Shown here: in pieces, positions 7,763-16,146 of the stretch | How the letters are laid out: every line of letters starts with the position of its first letter | Position numbering within the stretch: the first letter of the stretch is position 1 | Source of the DNA: Leptolyngbya sp. FACHB-321 | Lineage (GTDB): Bacteria; Cyanobacteriota; Cyanobacteriia; Leptolyngbyales; Leptolyngbyaceae | Direction of reading: 5' to 3' | Length of the DNA stretch: 64,000 bases | NCBI RefSeq assembly: GCF_014695975.1 | Contig: NZ_JACJPI010000042.1 | Coordinates: 248,001 to 312,000, forward strand | Made by a program: the position numbers and the translations under genes | Notes under the pieces: generated by a model | Database searches by the model: none | What the model was told of the DNA's origin: nothing | The model's input: the letters and a program-made list of their open reading frames with translations, nothing else

Positions 7763-9166
7763 CTACCGTTCAGTCATCTGGGTAAAGATGGTGTTGGATA
7801 TAGCTGGCAAAATCTCCGCGTTCTGGCTATAGGCTTCATCAGTCCCAAAGACAGCGAGAATGTATGAAACTTTGCCATCTGGAGATGCAACGAAAGCGAC
7901 TTCGTGACGCGCTTTGCTCGTCATGCCAACTTTAGAAGCAAAGCGCACGTCTGCTGGCAGTGCTGCGCCCAGAAAGCCAGCGATCGGATTATTGGGTTGT
8001 TTTTTCCACTTTTCCGGCTGCAAGTCTCGCGTTAACAGCGTCATCATTTCTTGACTGCGGCTGGTTGATACTGCCTTGCCGGCGTAAAGCTCATACATCA
8101 GTCTGGCGGCTTGATCGGTAGTTGTCAGGCTACGAATTGGCTGCTGCTGTTCGTCGAGCATCTGTAGCTCTCGTCCATCCGGCGCTTCAAGTTGAAGCGA
8201 ATGGATAGGATAGTTCTTTTGGCTGATGCTAAGACCGTTATAGCTCGCTGCCTGAAAGAAGCGGTTTAATTGCAAGCGACGCTTCAGCCAGGTTTCGTAC
8301 TCAGTCCCGCTAAGTGTTGCGCCAGAGGTTGTTTGCGTAATGCGATCGAAAATGCGGCTGGCAGCATCATTGTCGGAGTGGACGATCATAGCGGTCAGAT
8401 CGCTAGTCAATTCAGAATCAGGCTGTAGGAGACCTTGCTCTAGCATCGCTTCGCAAGCAACCAGCCAGAACAGCTTGACGACGCTAGCCGGATAGCGGGG
8501 TGTCTGGTTTTGGTAGCCTGCTGTCTGGTTCGTTTTGAGATCGATCAGTGTGATCGATAGTGGCTCTGTGGGTAAGCCTTTGCTGGCGGCAAGGGCAGTG
8601 GCTCCATCCACGATCGCCTGTAGTGCTTCGCTAGGCACTAGCTGCGGTGGCTGGGGAACGTTATAAACTAATTCAGCGAATGTCTGTGGCTTTGGAGCCA
8701 CCACCGCTGGGGTTGGCTGGCTTGGTGGTAGCTCGACTCGCGCAACACTACGCTGACGGGTGTGCTGCAAGCTAAACAGCGCTGCCACTGTCAGCCCAGC
8801 GATGGCTAAAAGAGCGACATCTAAGCGCTTTCGTAACAGCAGACGTACAAAAGGCGAACGATGCTCAGGCACCTGGTAGCGACGGGATTGGCGCTGTGCA
8901 AACGTAGCCTGACGTGTAGTCTGGGTAGTCGTGCTGGCTAACACGCTAGGTTCCTGTCTTGCCGATCGCGATCGCTGTGCTGCCCTAGGTCGTCGCTCTA
9001 TTTGAGGTGGTACGGGCGATCGTTGCCTCTCTGCAATCTGTGCCCGAAGCTGTGACGCTTCTGCTCTAAGCTGTGCAACCAGGCGCTCGGCTCTAGCAAG
9101 CTTCGCCTTTAGCTCGACATTCTGCCGTTGTATTGTTTCTGGTTTCAGTTTCAGTAATTGGCGCAC
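7763..9166 (-). CDS. Membrane-anchored beta-lactamase-fold serine hydrolase
   Basis: A 467-residue protein: an N-terminal coiled coil (about residues 8-50), a basic linker, one membrane helix (about 115-133), then a class A beta-lactamase-like domain from about 180. Active-site motifs are visible: S-V-V-K (S228, K231), SDN (264-266) and a KVG triad in ASKVGMTS. The omega-loop ExxLN general base of true class A beta-lactamases is not evident, so a role in peptidoglycan processing or penicillin binding is more plausible than drug hydrolysis. The start is taken at 9166. It stands alone, convergent with the DUF3143 gene and divergent from rseP. Confidence 0.8.
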   Translation of the reverse strand: MRQLLKLKPETIQRQNVELKAKLARAERLVAQLRAEASQLRAQIAERQRSPVPPQIERRPRAAQRSRSARQEPSVLASTTTQTTRQATFAQRQSRRYQVPEHRSPFVRLLLRKRLDVALLAIAGLTVAALFSLQHTRQRSVARVELPPSQPTPAVVAPKPQTFAELVYNVPQPPQLVPSEALQAIVDGATALAASKGLPTEPLSITLIDLKTNQTAGYQNQTPRYPASVVKLFWLVACEAMLEQGLLQPDSELTSDLTAMIVHSDNDAASRIFDRITQTTSGATLSGTEYETWLKRRLQLNRFFQAASYNGLSISQKNYPIHSLQLEAPDGRELQMLDEQQQPIRSLTTTDQAARLMYELYAGKAVSTSRSQEMMTLLTRDLQPEKWKKQPNNPIAGFLGAALPADVRFASKVGMTSKARHEVAFVASPDGKVSYILAVFGTDEAYSQNAEILPAISNTIFTQMTER

Positions 9167-9400
9167 AGGTAATGCTTGCTCTTAAGTGACCCACAACTGG
9201 ATACTGGTATACAGCAAGTTTTGGGTATTGACGAAACTTTTTTACAGGCGGCTTTGGCAACGGCGATTCTACAGATAGTAGCGAATTGCCACTGAGGATT
9301 TTGTAGCAAGCAACATTTACTGAGTTGTAGCTTCTAGAATAGTTGGAAGTGCGTTGCAACTGTAGCAACCGCGAAATCACCGTTTTATTGGAAGTTTGGT

Positions 9401-10486
9401 ATGTCAGTTTTGGCTGCGATCGCCGTTTTAGCAATCCTCATTGTGGTTCACGAACTGGGGCACTTTACGGCTGCCCGCGCTCAGGGCATTTATGCCAACC
9501 GCTTCTCCATTGGGTTTGGTCCGATTCTGTGGAAGTATCAAGGTCCCGAGACGGAGTATGCACTGCGGGCATTTCCCCTCGGCGGTTTTGTCGGCTTCCC
9601 TGATGATGACCCCGAGAGCACGATTCCACAGAATGACCCTAATTTGCTGAAGAATCGCCCTGTGCTGGATCGGGCGATCGTGATTAGTGCTGGGGTCATT
9701 GCAAATCTGGTCTTTGCTTACTTCCTGCTTGTGACGCAAATTGGCATCGCTGGCACACAAGACGTGAACTTTCAGTCAGGCGTTTTAGTGCCCGATGTAA
9801 AAACGGAGATTAGTTCAGCGGCTGCCAAAGCAGGCATGAAGCCAGGCGATATTGTGCTGGCAGTAGACGGGAAGGAGCTAGGAGCTTCTAGAGAATCCAT
9901 TAAGACGTTGATGGAGGCGATTCAAAACCGTCCGAATCAGCCGGTTGCGCTAACCGTACAGCGAGAAGGTAAGGTGCTTCCAACACCACTCGTTGTTACG
10001 CCCGATGCGAATGCCAAAATTGGTGTCCAGCTTGCGCCTAACGTCACGATCGAGCGTCGTCGCCTCAGCAACCCGATTGAAGTTTTCACGCTAGCAGCCA
10101 GCGAGTTTCAGCGCATTACAGTCCTCACTGTGCAGGGCTTTGGTCAACTCATCACCAATTTTGGACAAGTTGCCGACCAGATTTCGGGACCCGTGCGAAT
10201 TGTTGATGAAGGGGCGAAACTGGCGCGCTTAGATGCCTTCAATCTCTTTACCTTCGGTGCCCTTATCAGCATCAACCTGGCAATTATTAACATCCTGCCT
10301 TTACCGGCGCTAGATGGCGGTCATCTAGCGTTCTTATTAGTGGAAGGCTTGCGCGGTAAGCCTTTACCATCCAAGCTGCAAGATGGCGTGATGCAAACAG
10401 GTCTAATGCTGTTGCTGGGATTGGGCATTTTTCTGATTGTCCGCGATACCACCCAGCTAGAGTCGGTGCAGAAGCTGTTTCGGTAG
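9401..10486 (+). CDS. rseP: Site-2 protease RseP (M50 zinc metalloprotease)
   Basis: A 361-residue polytopic membrane protease. The zinc-binding HELGH lies at residues 17-21 in the first membrane helix, a PDZ domain spans about residues 120-200 (AAKAGMKPGDIVLAVDG), and the second metal-binding motif NILPLPALDGGH is near residue 300. Site-2 proteases cut transmembrane segments of anti-sigma factors or clear leftover signal peptides. The length is typical of the single-PDZ cyanobacterial form. It is followed after 178 bases of repeat-rich DNA by endonuclease III in the same direction. Confidence 0.93.
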   Translation: MSVLAAIAVLAILIVVHELGHFTAARAQGIYANRFSIGFGPILWKYQGPETEYALRAFPLGGFVGFPDDDPESTIPQNDPNLLKNRPVLDRAIVISAGVIANLVFAYFLLVTQIGIAGTQDVNFQSGVLVPDVKTEISSAAAKAGMKPGDIVLAVDGKELGASRESIKTLMEAIQNRPNQPVALTVQREGKVLPTPLVVTPDANAKIGVQLAPNVTIERRRLSNPIEVFTLAASEFQRITVLTVQGFGQLITNFGQVADQISGPVRIVDEGAKLARLDAFNLFTFGALISINLAIINILPLPALDGGHLAFLLVEGLRGKPLPSKLQDGVMQTGLMLLLGLGIFLIVRDTTQLESVQKLFR

Positions 10487-10490
10487 AGCA

Positions 10491-10530
10491 TGAAGGCTAA
10501 AGGACAAAAGGATAAAGGCTGAAGGATGAA
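10491..10530 (+). repeat. Purine-rich heptad repeat (AAAGGCT/GAAGGAT)
   Basis: Imperfect seven-base units such as gaaggct, aaaggac, aaaggat and aaaggct directly after the rseP stop codon. This resembles the short tandem repeats common between cyanobacterial genes. A reverse-complement counterpart lies at 10631-10663, so the pair could fold together in RNA. Confidence 0.6.
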
Positions 10531-10630
10531 TTTTGAGCTAATTCAAACCCGCTTCCTTCTCCTGTCTCTGCTTCCCTTGCGTTTCTATTGCCTCTATGCC
10601 GTCTGTCTTCTAGCTCTTATTCCCGCCGTT

Positions 10631-10663
10631 CTTATCCTTTACCCTTCATCCCTTATCCTTCTC
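10631..10663 (-). repeat. Inverted counterpart of the heptad repeat
   Basis: Pyrimidine-rich units (cttatcctttacccttcatc and similar) that are the reverse complement of the repeat at 10491-10530. It ends immediately before the nth start codon, so it occupies the position of the ribosome-binding site. Confidence 0.55.
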
Positions 10664-10664
10664 A

Positions 10665-11390
10665 ATGTGCGCCTCTCGCAAATTGCCAGCCAAGCAGCAA
10701 CGGGCGATCGAAATTCTGCTGCGTTTGAAGCGCTTCTACCCAGACGCAACTTGTTCGCTGGACTATGAAACCCCGATGCAGCTTTTGGTAGCGACCATTC
10801 TGTCTGCCCAATGTACTGATGTGCGAGTCAATATGGTGACGCCAGAACTCTTTCGGCGCTTTCCTGATGCGGCAGCAATGGCAGGTGCAGAAGTGTCGGA
10901 AATTGAGGCACTGGTGCGATCGACAGGCTTCTACCGGAACAAGGCAAAGAATATCCAGGCTGCCTGTCGGATGATTATGACGGAGTTTGGTGGTGACGTG
11001 CCGCAAGTAATGGAAGACTTGCTGAAGCTGCCAGGTGTAGCGCGAAAGACCGCAAACGTGGTGCTGGCAAATGCGTTTGGCATCAATATGGGCGTGACGG
11101 TTGATACGCATGTCAAACGGTTGAGCTATCGACTGGGCTTGACAAAGCACACCGATCCGATTCGTGTTGAGCGCGACCTGATGAAGCTGTTGCCGCAGCC
11201 CGATTGGGAAAACTGGTCAATCCGGCTGATCTATCATGGTCGTGCGGTCTGTATGGCGCGTAAACCCCAGTGCGATCGCTGCGAGCTTGCTGACCTCTGC
11301 CCGTCTGCTAGCCTACCTCTAAAGCCGCTGTCAACGCCTGAACCGGATGATCTGGCAATCACACCTGAGCATCCGACGCCTGCCATCTGA
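10665..11390 (+). CDS. nth: Endonuclease III
   Basis: A 241-residue base-excision repair glycosylase/AP lyase that removes oxidised pyrimidines. The helix-hairpin-helix LPGVARKTA holds the catalytic lysine (K128); the catalytic aspartate is in VDTHV (D147). Four cysteines in the pattern C-x6-C-x2-C-x5-C (C196, C203, C206, C212) bind the 4Fe-4S cluster. The core matches the roughly 210-residue bacterial family, with a short proline-rich C-terminal extension. The ATG at 10665 follows directly on a pyrimidine-rich repeat and has no Shine-Dalgarno sequence. Confidence 0.95.
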   Translation: MCASRKLPAKQQRAIEILLRLKRFYPDATCSLDYETPMQLLVATILSAQCTDVRVNMVTPELFRRFPDAAAMAGAEVSEIEALVRSTGFYRNKAKNIQAACRMIMTEFGGDVPQVMEDLLKLPGVARKTANVVLANAFGINMGVTVDTHVKRLSYRLGLTKHTDPIRVERDLMKLLPQPDWENWSIRLIYHGRAVCMARKPQCDRCELADLCPSASLPLKPLSTPEPDDLAITPEHPTPAI

Positions 11391-11488
11391 GAAGCTAGGG
11401 TTCTTCAAAAGAAACGGTTGTCTTATCGCACCATCGGCTTAGAACCCTAACTTCTGCACAAACTTCTATTTCAACAATTTTAATTGCG

Positions 11489-11519
11489 TTGACAAATAGC
11501 CTGCTTAATTCAGTACAAT
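11489..11519 (+). promoter_or_regulatory. Candidate sigma-70-type promoter of rpsN
   Basis: TTGACA at 11489-11494 and TACAAT at 11514-11519, separated by 19 bases, about 40 bases upstream of the rpsN ATG. The -35 box is a consensus match and the -10 is close; the spacer is two bases longer than ideal. Confidence 0.55.
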
Positions 11520-11559
11520 GGTAAGCTGTGTCTTAACTTAAAGAGCATCGGAATGACTC

Positions 11560-11862
11560 ATGGCTAAAAAGAGCATGATTGAGCGCGAAAAGAAGCGCAA
11601 GAGAATGGTGGAACAGTATGCTGAGAAGCGTGCAACTTTGCAAGAGCAGTTTGCAGCAGCAACATCACAGCAGCAAAAACTAATTATCCACCGTCAGATT
11701 CAGCAGCTTCCCCGCAATAGCGCTCCCACCCGCATTCGCAATCGTTGTTGGGTCACTGGTCGCTCTAGAGGGTTCTACGGTGACTTTGGTTTGTCTCGTC
11801 ACGTCCTGCGCGAAATGGCGCACCAAGGGTTATTGCCTGGTGTGGTGAAATCAAGCTGGTAA
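11560..11862 (+). CDS. rpsN: 30S ribosomal protein S14
   Basis: A 100-residue basic protein beginning [14 protein letters not shown] and containing the S14 signature [20 protein letters not shown] near residues 61-80. It binds 16S rRNA in the small-subunit head. It is the long, zinc-independent form: the CxxC pairs of the short zinc form are missing. As is common in cyanobacteria, it lies outside the large ribosomal protein operon, as a single gene with its own candidate promoter upstream and a hairpin downstream. Confidence 0.97.
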   Translation: MAKKSMIEREKKRKRMVEQYAEKRATLQEQFAAATSQQQKLIIHRQIQQLPRNSAPTRIRNRCWVTGRSRGFYGDFGLSRHVLREMAHQGLLPGVVKSSW

Positions 11863-11867
11863 CTAGA

Positions 11868-11938
11868 GTTGTTAGTTTTTGGTTGTTAGTTGAAGCCGCT
11901 TGATCCGTCTAAAAAACTAACCACTAAAAACTAATGAC
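11868..11938. terminator. Long imperfect hairpin between convergent genes
   Basis: The arm at 11868-11890 (gttgttagtttttggttgtt...) pairs with 11916-11938 (...accactaaaaactaatgac), about 19 of 23 positions complementary, with a 25-base loop. It lies between the converging rpsN and the next gene and has T-rich and A-rich arms, so it could act as a terminator in both directions. Confidence 0.55.
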
Positions 11939-11942
11939 TATT

Positions 11943-12272
11943 TCACTGTCCGCAGCAGCGATCAATGCCCAAGCTGTCGAGCAATAGATCGCTGACGGCG
12001 TTGGCAACGGTGAATTCGCCAAAGAAACTGTTAGAAAAATCAAACGATTCCATTTCGGTGACGATCGCCATTACGAGCGAACCGAGATCGTTTTCTCCTT
12101 CCATGCGCTGCCGGACAAAGATCTGGGCAGCGCGTTTTGCTATTTGCTGGTTAGCGTCTTCTGGAATGAACTCTTGATTGAGCCATGCCAGCAAGGCTAG
12201 TCGCAGCCATTCACCTTCCTGCTCTGGGTTTTGGGCAGGCGGTAAAGTAATCGGTGGAATTGGGTCAGCCAT
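11943..12272 (-). CDS. Conserved cyanobacterial hypothetical protein
   Basis: A 109-residue acidic soluble protein starting MADPIPPITLPPA and ending VSDLLLDSLGIDRCCGQ. The middle, REWLxLALLAWLNQEFIP-like and IFVRQRMEGENDLGSLVMAI, looks well conserved among cyanobacteria as far as I recall; I know no function. I start at the ATG at 12272. A TTG at 12386 in frame would add 38 residues with a different, less conserved-looking character. It lies downstream of thiE on the same strand with about 140 bases between them. Confidence 0.7.
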   Translation of the reverse strand: MADPIPPITLPPAQNPEQEGEWLRLALLAWLNQEFIPEDANQQIAKRAAQIFVRQRMEGENDLGSLVMAIVTEMESFDFSNSFFGEFTVANAVSDLLLDSLGIDRCCGQ

Positions 12273-12412
12273 CAGCGCAGTCGGGTTCACACGGTTGCTG
12301 CTACCTAGTGTAAGCCTGCGAGGGGCTTTGAGTACAAGGCTTGTCCAGTTCGCAGTCGCCACCAGTATCTCGTCAGTAACCGTCAAGCGATAGAACCGTT
12401 GGCTTTATCCTT

Positions 12413-13483
12413 TCAGCGATCGTGTACTGTGCCAAGCAAGGGCTGTGAGGTCAGTTGAGAAAGAAAATATTGAGTCGTTAGGGTTGGCTGGTCAGCATGC
12501 ATGATGGCTCGCACGATCGCGACCCGTTTAACGTTAGCAGCGAGAACGTCAGGCAGATTGCTGGTATCAATGCCCCCGATCGCAAACCAGGGAACTGTCG
12601 CATGGGCAGCCGCATAGCGCACGTAGTCAAACCCAGCGGCAGGTCTACCGACTTTAGTCGGTGTTTCGTAAACGGGACCGACACCAATGTAGTCCGCTCC
12701 TTCATCAATGGCGCGATGGAGATCTTTGGGGCAGTGGGTCGAGCGCCCAATCAGTCGCTGAGAACCTAGCAGTTGTCTAGCAAGGGCGATCGGGATATCC
12801 TGCTGACCCAGATGCACGCCATCTGCATCCACCGCGATCGCCAGATCGACGCGATCGTTCACAATAAACAGCGCACCATAATGCCGACAGAGCTGAGAGA
12901 GTTTTTGAGCATTGCTTAGTCGAACCTCATCATCAGCGGTTTTATCCCGATACTGTACTAGCGTCAGTCCGCCTTTGAGTGCTGCTTCCACCGTAGCAAA
13001 CAGGTTTTCAGTAGGGGATGTAACGAGGTAAAGGGACGATCGTTCTAAACGTTGATGCCGCTGATCTGCCGTCAACTGGCTTTCCAACGTGTATACCCGA
13101 TAGCGCATTTGCTTGCACGCGGCTCCCATCTCTGGACTGTAAACTTTGCCGTATTCTTCTAGCACTCGCAGTGCTTCCTGAACACGACACAGATTGGCTT
13201 GCAGCACCGCCTGAACGCTCGATCGCTCTGCCTCCTTCGGATGTGTGAGCACTGTTCCAGCATCACCCGGTGTATCGCGCGCCACTCGTAAAGCAGGTGT
13301 ATGCCAATGTGCCAGTTCTTGCCGTAGCTGTTTGCACTCATCCGTTAACAGCGCATTATCCAGCCCAAAGCGGCACCATTCTTCGATCGTTCTCAAGCCT
13401 TCACGGGCACGGTCTAAGTTGGCATCTAAAATGCGGCAGAGTGCAAGCTGCACAAACCGAGCTTGACTGTCTGTATTGCCCAT
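12413..13483 (-). CDS. thiE: Thiamine phosphate synthase with N-terminal ThiD2 domain
   Basis: A 356-residue fusion. Residues about 10-130 form a ThiD2-like helical domain (LDANLDRAREGLRTIEEWCRF); residues about 145-345 form a TIM-barrel thiamine phosphate synthase (LVQYRDKTADD, DADGVHLGQQDIP, GRSTHCPKDLHRA, GADYIGVGPVYETPTK, FAIGGI). The enzyme joins hydroxymethylpyrimidine diphosphate with thiazole phosphate to give thiamine phosphate. The long two-domain form is usual in cyanobacteria, whereas the E. coli ThiE is near 210 residues. No TPP riboswitch was found upstream. Confidence 0.93.
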   Translation of the reverse strand: MGNTDSQARFVQLALCRILDANLDRAREGLRTIEEWCRFGLDNALLTDECKQLRQELAHWHTPALRVARDTPGDAGTVLTHPKEAERSSVQAVLQANLCRVQEALRVLEEYGKVYSPEMGAACKQMRYRVYTLESQLTADQRHQRLERSSLYLVTSPTENLFATVEAALKGGLTLVQYRDKTADDEVRLSNAQKLSQLCRHYGALFIVNDRVDLAIAVDADGVHLGQQDIPIALARQLLGSQRLIGRSTHCPKDLHRAIDEGADYIGVGPVYETPTKVGRPAAGFDYVRYAAAHATVPWFAIGGIDTSNLPDVLAANVKRVAIVRAIMHADQPTLTTQYFLSQLTSQPLLGTVHDR

Positions 13484-13792
13484 AGGAAGTACCGATCGAT
13501 TGCTCTGTCTAGGCTATCGAGTTACGGGACAGGAAGCCAACTTTAATAAATTTCCAACAGCCTCAAGAAGCTGGAAATTGTAAACAAAACTATGTGTTTC
13601 AAAGTTGGATGTATGGAGTAAAGTTGACCAGAGTTCATTACAGCTTCCCTTCAAGCTCAACAATCATCGGTTGTTTGGGCTGAGTTTTTGTTGTTATCAA
13701 TCGCTGTGTCTAGAACGAGACACCTTTTCGTTCTCGTTTCTACTGGGCGATCGCTCCTTTGCTTGCTGCTACCAAAATTTGCTGCTACGAAC
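13484..13792. other. Intergenic region between divergent genes, with hairpin
   Basis: 309 bases between thiE and the DUF1565 gene. A hairpin spans 13549-13579: AATTTCC and AGC pair with GCT and GGAAATT around an eight-base loop. It could lie in the thiE 5' leader. The reading frame of the DUF1565 gene stays open upstream to a TTG at 13688, but I consider that stretch noncoding. A consensus promoter is not evident. Confidence 0.45.
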
Positions 13793-15952
13793 ATGGTTTA
13801 CTCGCTTCCCCAACATCGGCTCTGGCAACGGTGTTCCTGCTTCTGTCTTTCTACGTTGGTTGGCTATGCGCTTTTAGCCAGTCTTGACCGTGGGCACGCT
13901 CAAGTTGCCGCGCAGGTACCTGTGGCATCCGCACCAATAATGAGTGCTACAGCGGTTACTCTTCTAGTTAATCCAACGAGTGGTGATGATGCGGTGGCAG
14001 ATGGGAGCGATCGGGCACCATTCAAAACCATTACACGGGCGCTGCAAGTGGCTCCAAGCGGAACCGTCATTCTTTTGACATCGGGAACCTACAGCCAGGA
14101 GACGGGCGAAACCTTTCCGTTGCGCCTGAAGCCGGATGTGGCAATCCAGGGCAATACAGAAACGCGCGGTCAGGATATTGTGATTCAGGGCAACGGCTTT
14201 TTTCTCAGTCCAACCTTTGCGCGGCAGAAGGTGGCGATCGTCGGTGCCGATCGCGCCATCCTCGCTGGAGTAACAGTTAAAAACCCAGATCCACAGGGCT
14301 ATGGTGTGTGGATTGAGTCTACCAGCCCAGCCGTGATCGACAGCACTTTTACTGAGAGCGGGCATGACGGCATTTCGGTAACGGGCAATGGGTCGCCGTT
14401 AATTCGCAACAACTTTTTCTACCAAAATGGTGCGAATGGCATTACCATCTATGGCACCTCGCGGGCAGAAGTGCGGGAGAACATTTTTGAGCAGACTGGT
14501 TTTGCCATCAATGTGAACCAGAAAGCGGCTCCACTGCTAGTTGGCAACCGCATTACCCAAAATAAAGATGGGATTGTGGTGCAGGCAAAAGCGCAGCCCA
14601 TCCTACGAAACAACTCGGTGGAGGGTAATACGCGCGATGGATTGGTGGCGATCGCCCAGTCACGCCCCGATTTGGGAACGGCAACCGAACCGGGTGGTAA
14701 CTCGTTTCGTAGTAATGGTCAGCTTGATGTGAATGCGAAACAGTCTGACCAACAGATTCCCGCCTTTGGCAATGATTTAGATAAAACTAGCGGCACGCTC
14801 GATTTGGCTGGCACCAGTGCGGTAGCGTCTACTCCCGCTGGGTCGCCCATGCCGTGGTCAAACTCGTCAGCATCGGGAAGCCCTACCCTAGTGTCAGCGA
14901 CCGCATTGCGATCGTCTAGCAACGCTGACAACGCCACTGCTGGGAATAAAGCCACAGCGCGTAACCAAAAGCCAGTCTTTGCCCCGAGGCGGTCGATCGC
15001 CGCCACTGATACGAATACGATTCCGTTTGGTCAGCGTTTAGGTAGCGACCGACCTGCTAGAGCTGAACAGCCAGCGTCTTCATCCTTGCAGTCTCCCGCG
15101 CCAACGTTAGAGAAAGGAGCCACGGGTGGCATTTCAGCCTCATCCTTTCCAGTACCGCAAACTTCGGTGGTAGCGAAGCGTCCGGCGTTGCCACTGATAG
15201 CTCCTGCCAACACTGTCGCACAGCCGACCTTTCCTAAACCCTCAGCATCCTCTGGAGCCGCAACACAGGCATCAACGCCTCGCCCTATTCCAGTTGTGAG
15301 GCTTGCCACTGCCCCACAAATTGCGCCACAAGTGCCGTTGAAAGAGCCATTAGAGCCAAGTAGTAGAGCCTTGCCAACGGTGGTAGTGCGTCCATCGCGG
15401 CAGCAGCTTAGTTCGCCATCGATCGTGTCGGTTGCTAGCCCCACCAGCGTCATTACTAGCCCCACTAAACTTGCTCCACCACCAGTTGCACAACCGAGCG
15501 CAATTCCACGTACAGGCTCGATCGAAATTCCCGTCCCAGCACCAGAACGGCGATCGACTCCCTCTCCTGTGCGAGCTGTGGCATCAGAACGTGCGCTCGC
15601 GAGTGCCTCCACCCCGTTAACGAGTCCAGGCTTGCTGCCAGTACCCAGCCCGAACGCACCCATTGGCAATGTGGGCAACGCATCGATCGTTTACCGTACT
15701 CAGCAAACTGCATCTAGCGAGGGCTTTGCCTCTCGTGCTGCATCGGGCTTGCGCTATCGTGTGGTGGTTGCACCTGCGGACGATAGCCAGCAAGCGCTGC
15801 TACGGACTACCTTTCCCAATGCCTTTCGCACCTTTGTGAAGGGACGGGCTTTAATGCAGGTGGGTGCCTTTGGCGATCGCACTAAAGCCGATCAGTTGAT
15901 GCAAACGCTCAGTAGTCAGGGCGTTCAGGCAATGGTTGAAACGTTGGAGTGA
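13793..15952 (+). CDS. Secreted DUF1565 beta-helix protein with SPOR-like C-terminus
   Basis: A 719-residue protein from the ATG at 13793, chosen because it begins a signal-peptide-like sequence (hydrophobic core LSTLVGYALLAS, then GHAQVAAQ). Residues about 45-295 are a DUF1565 parallel beta-helix: VNPTSGDDAVADG, DRAPFKTITRAL, then repeated turns such as SPLIRNNFFYQNG and APLLVGNRITQNKDGI. Residues about 300-635 are a low-complexity Pro/Ser/Thr linker. The end (RALMQVGAFGDRTKADQLMQTLSSQG) matches a SPOR repeat, which binds denuded peptidoglycan at division sites. It is probably periplasmic or wall-bound; a carbohydrate ligand is plausible but unproven. Confidence 0.8.
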   Translation: MVYSLPQHRLWQRCSCFCLSTLVGYALLASLDRGHAQVAAQVPVASAPIMSATAVTLLVNPTSGDDAVADGSDRAPFKTITRALQVAPSGTVILLTSGTYSQETGETFPLRLKPDVAIQGNTETRGQDIVIQGNGFFLSPTFARQKVAIVGADRAILAGVTVKNPDPQGYGVWIESTSPAVIDSTFTESGHDGISVTGNGSPLIRNNFFYQNGANGITIYGTSRAEVRENIFEQTGFAINVNQKAAPLLVGNRITQNKDGIVVQAKAQPILRNNSVEGNTRDGLVAIAQSRPDLGTATEPGGNSFRSNGQLDVNAKQSDQQIPAFGNDLDKTSGTLDLAGTSAVASTPAGSPMPWSNSSASGSPTLVSATALRSSSNADNATAGNKATARNQKPVFAPRRSIAATDTNTIPFGQRLGSDRPARAEQPASSSLQSPAPTLEKGATGGISASSFPVPQTSVVAKRPALPLIAPANTVAQPTFPKPSASSGAATQASTPRPIPVVRLATAPQIAPQVPLKEPLEPSSRALPTVVVRPSRQQLSSPSIVSVASPTSVITSPTKLAPPPVAQPSAIPRTGSIEIPVPAPERRSTPSPVRAVASERALASASTPLTSPGLLPVPSPNAPIGNVGNASIVYRTQQTASSEGFASRAASGLRYRVVVAPADDSQQALLRTTFPNAFRTFVKGRALMQVGAFGDRTKADQLMQTLSSQGVQAMVETLE

Positions 15953-15982
15953 GATTGTTAGTTGCTAGCTTCTTTCGCTCAG

Positions 15983-16012
15983 GCTAAGTAGCTGGGCGTG
16001 ATCATTTATAAG
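15983..16012 (-). repeat. Dispersed repeat copy B
   Basis: The reverse complement of this segment reads CTTATAAATGATCACGCCC then AGCTACTTAGC, matching the copy at 1961-1988 except for the short central part. It is intergenic, just downstream of the DUF1565 gene. Confidence 0.55.
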
Positions 16013-16146
16013 CGTTCGTTGGCTTCTGCAAAGCGTTCTGGTTCAGCAAGCTGGAGACTGAGTGAGCGATCGCCTGATACAGTGCGAAACAGGTAACTTA
16101 GGGTAGGATACGTGTCATTGCTTCCTATCGCGTCTCCTAACTGCTT

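Noticed and set aside
10526-10768. Open frame of 80 codons overlapping the nth start
   Set aside because: It runs through the heptad repeats, changes frame relation with nth, and has no family likeness; it is a by-product of pyrimidine-rich repeats.
12273-12386. N-terminal extension of the hypothetical protein to TTG 12386
   Set aside because: The extension has a different character from the conserved core and a weaker start codon than ATG 12272.
15031-15678. 215-codon minus-strand frame inside the DUF1565 gene
   Set aside because: It mirrors the Pro/Ser/Thr-rich linker and is Gly/Ala-rich low complexity; no start signal.
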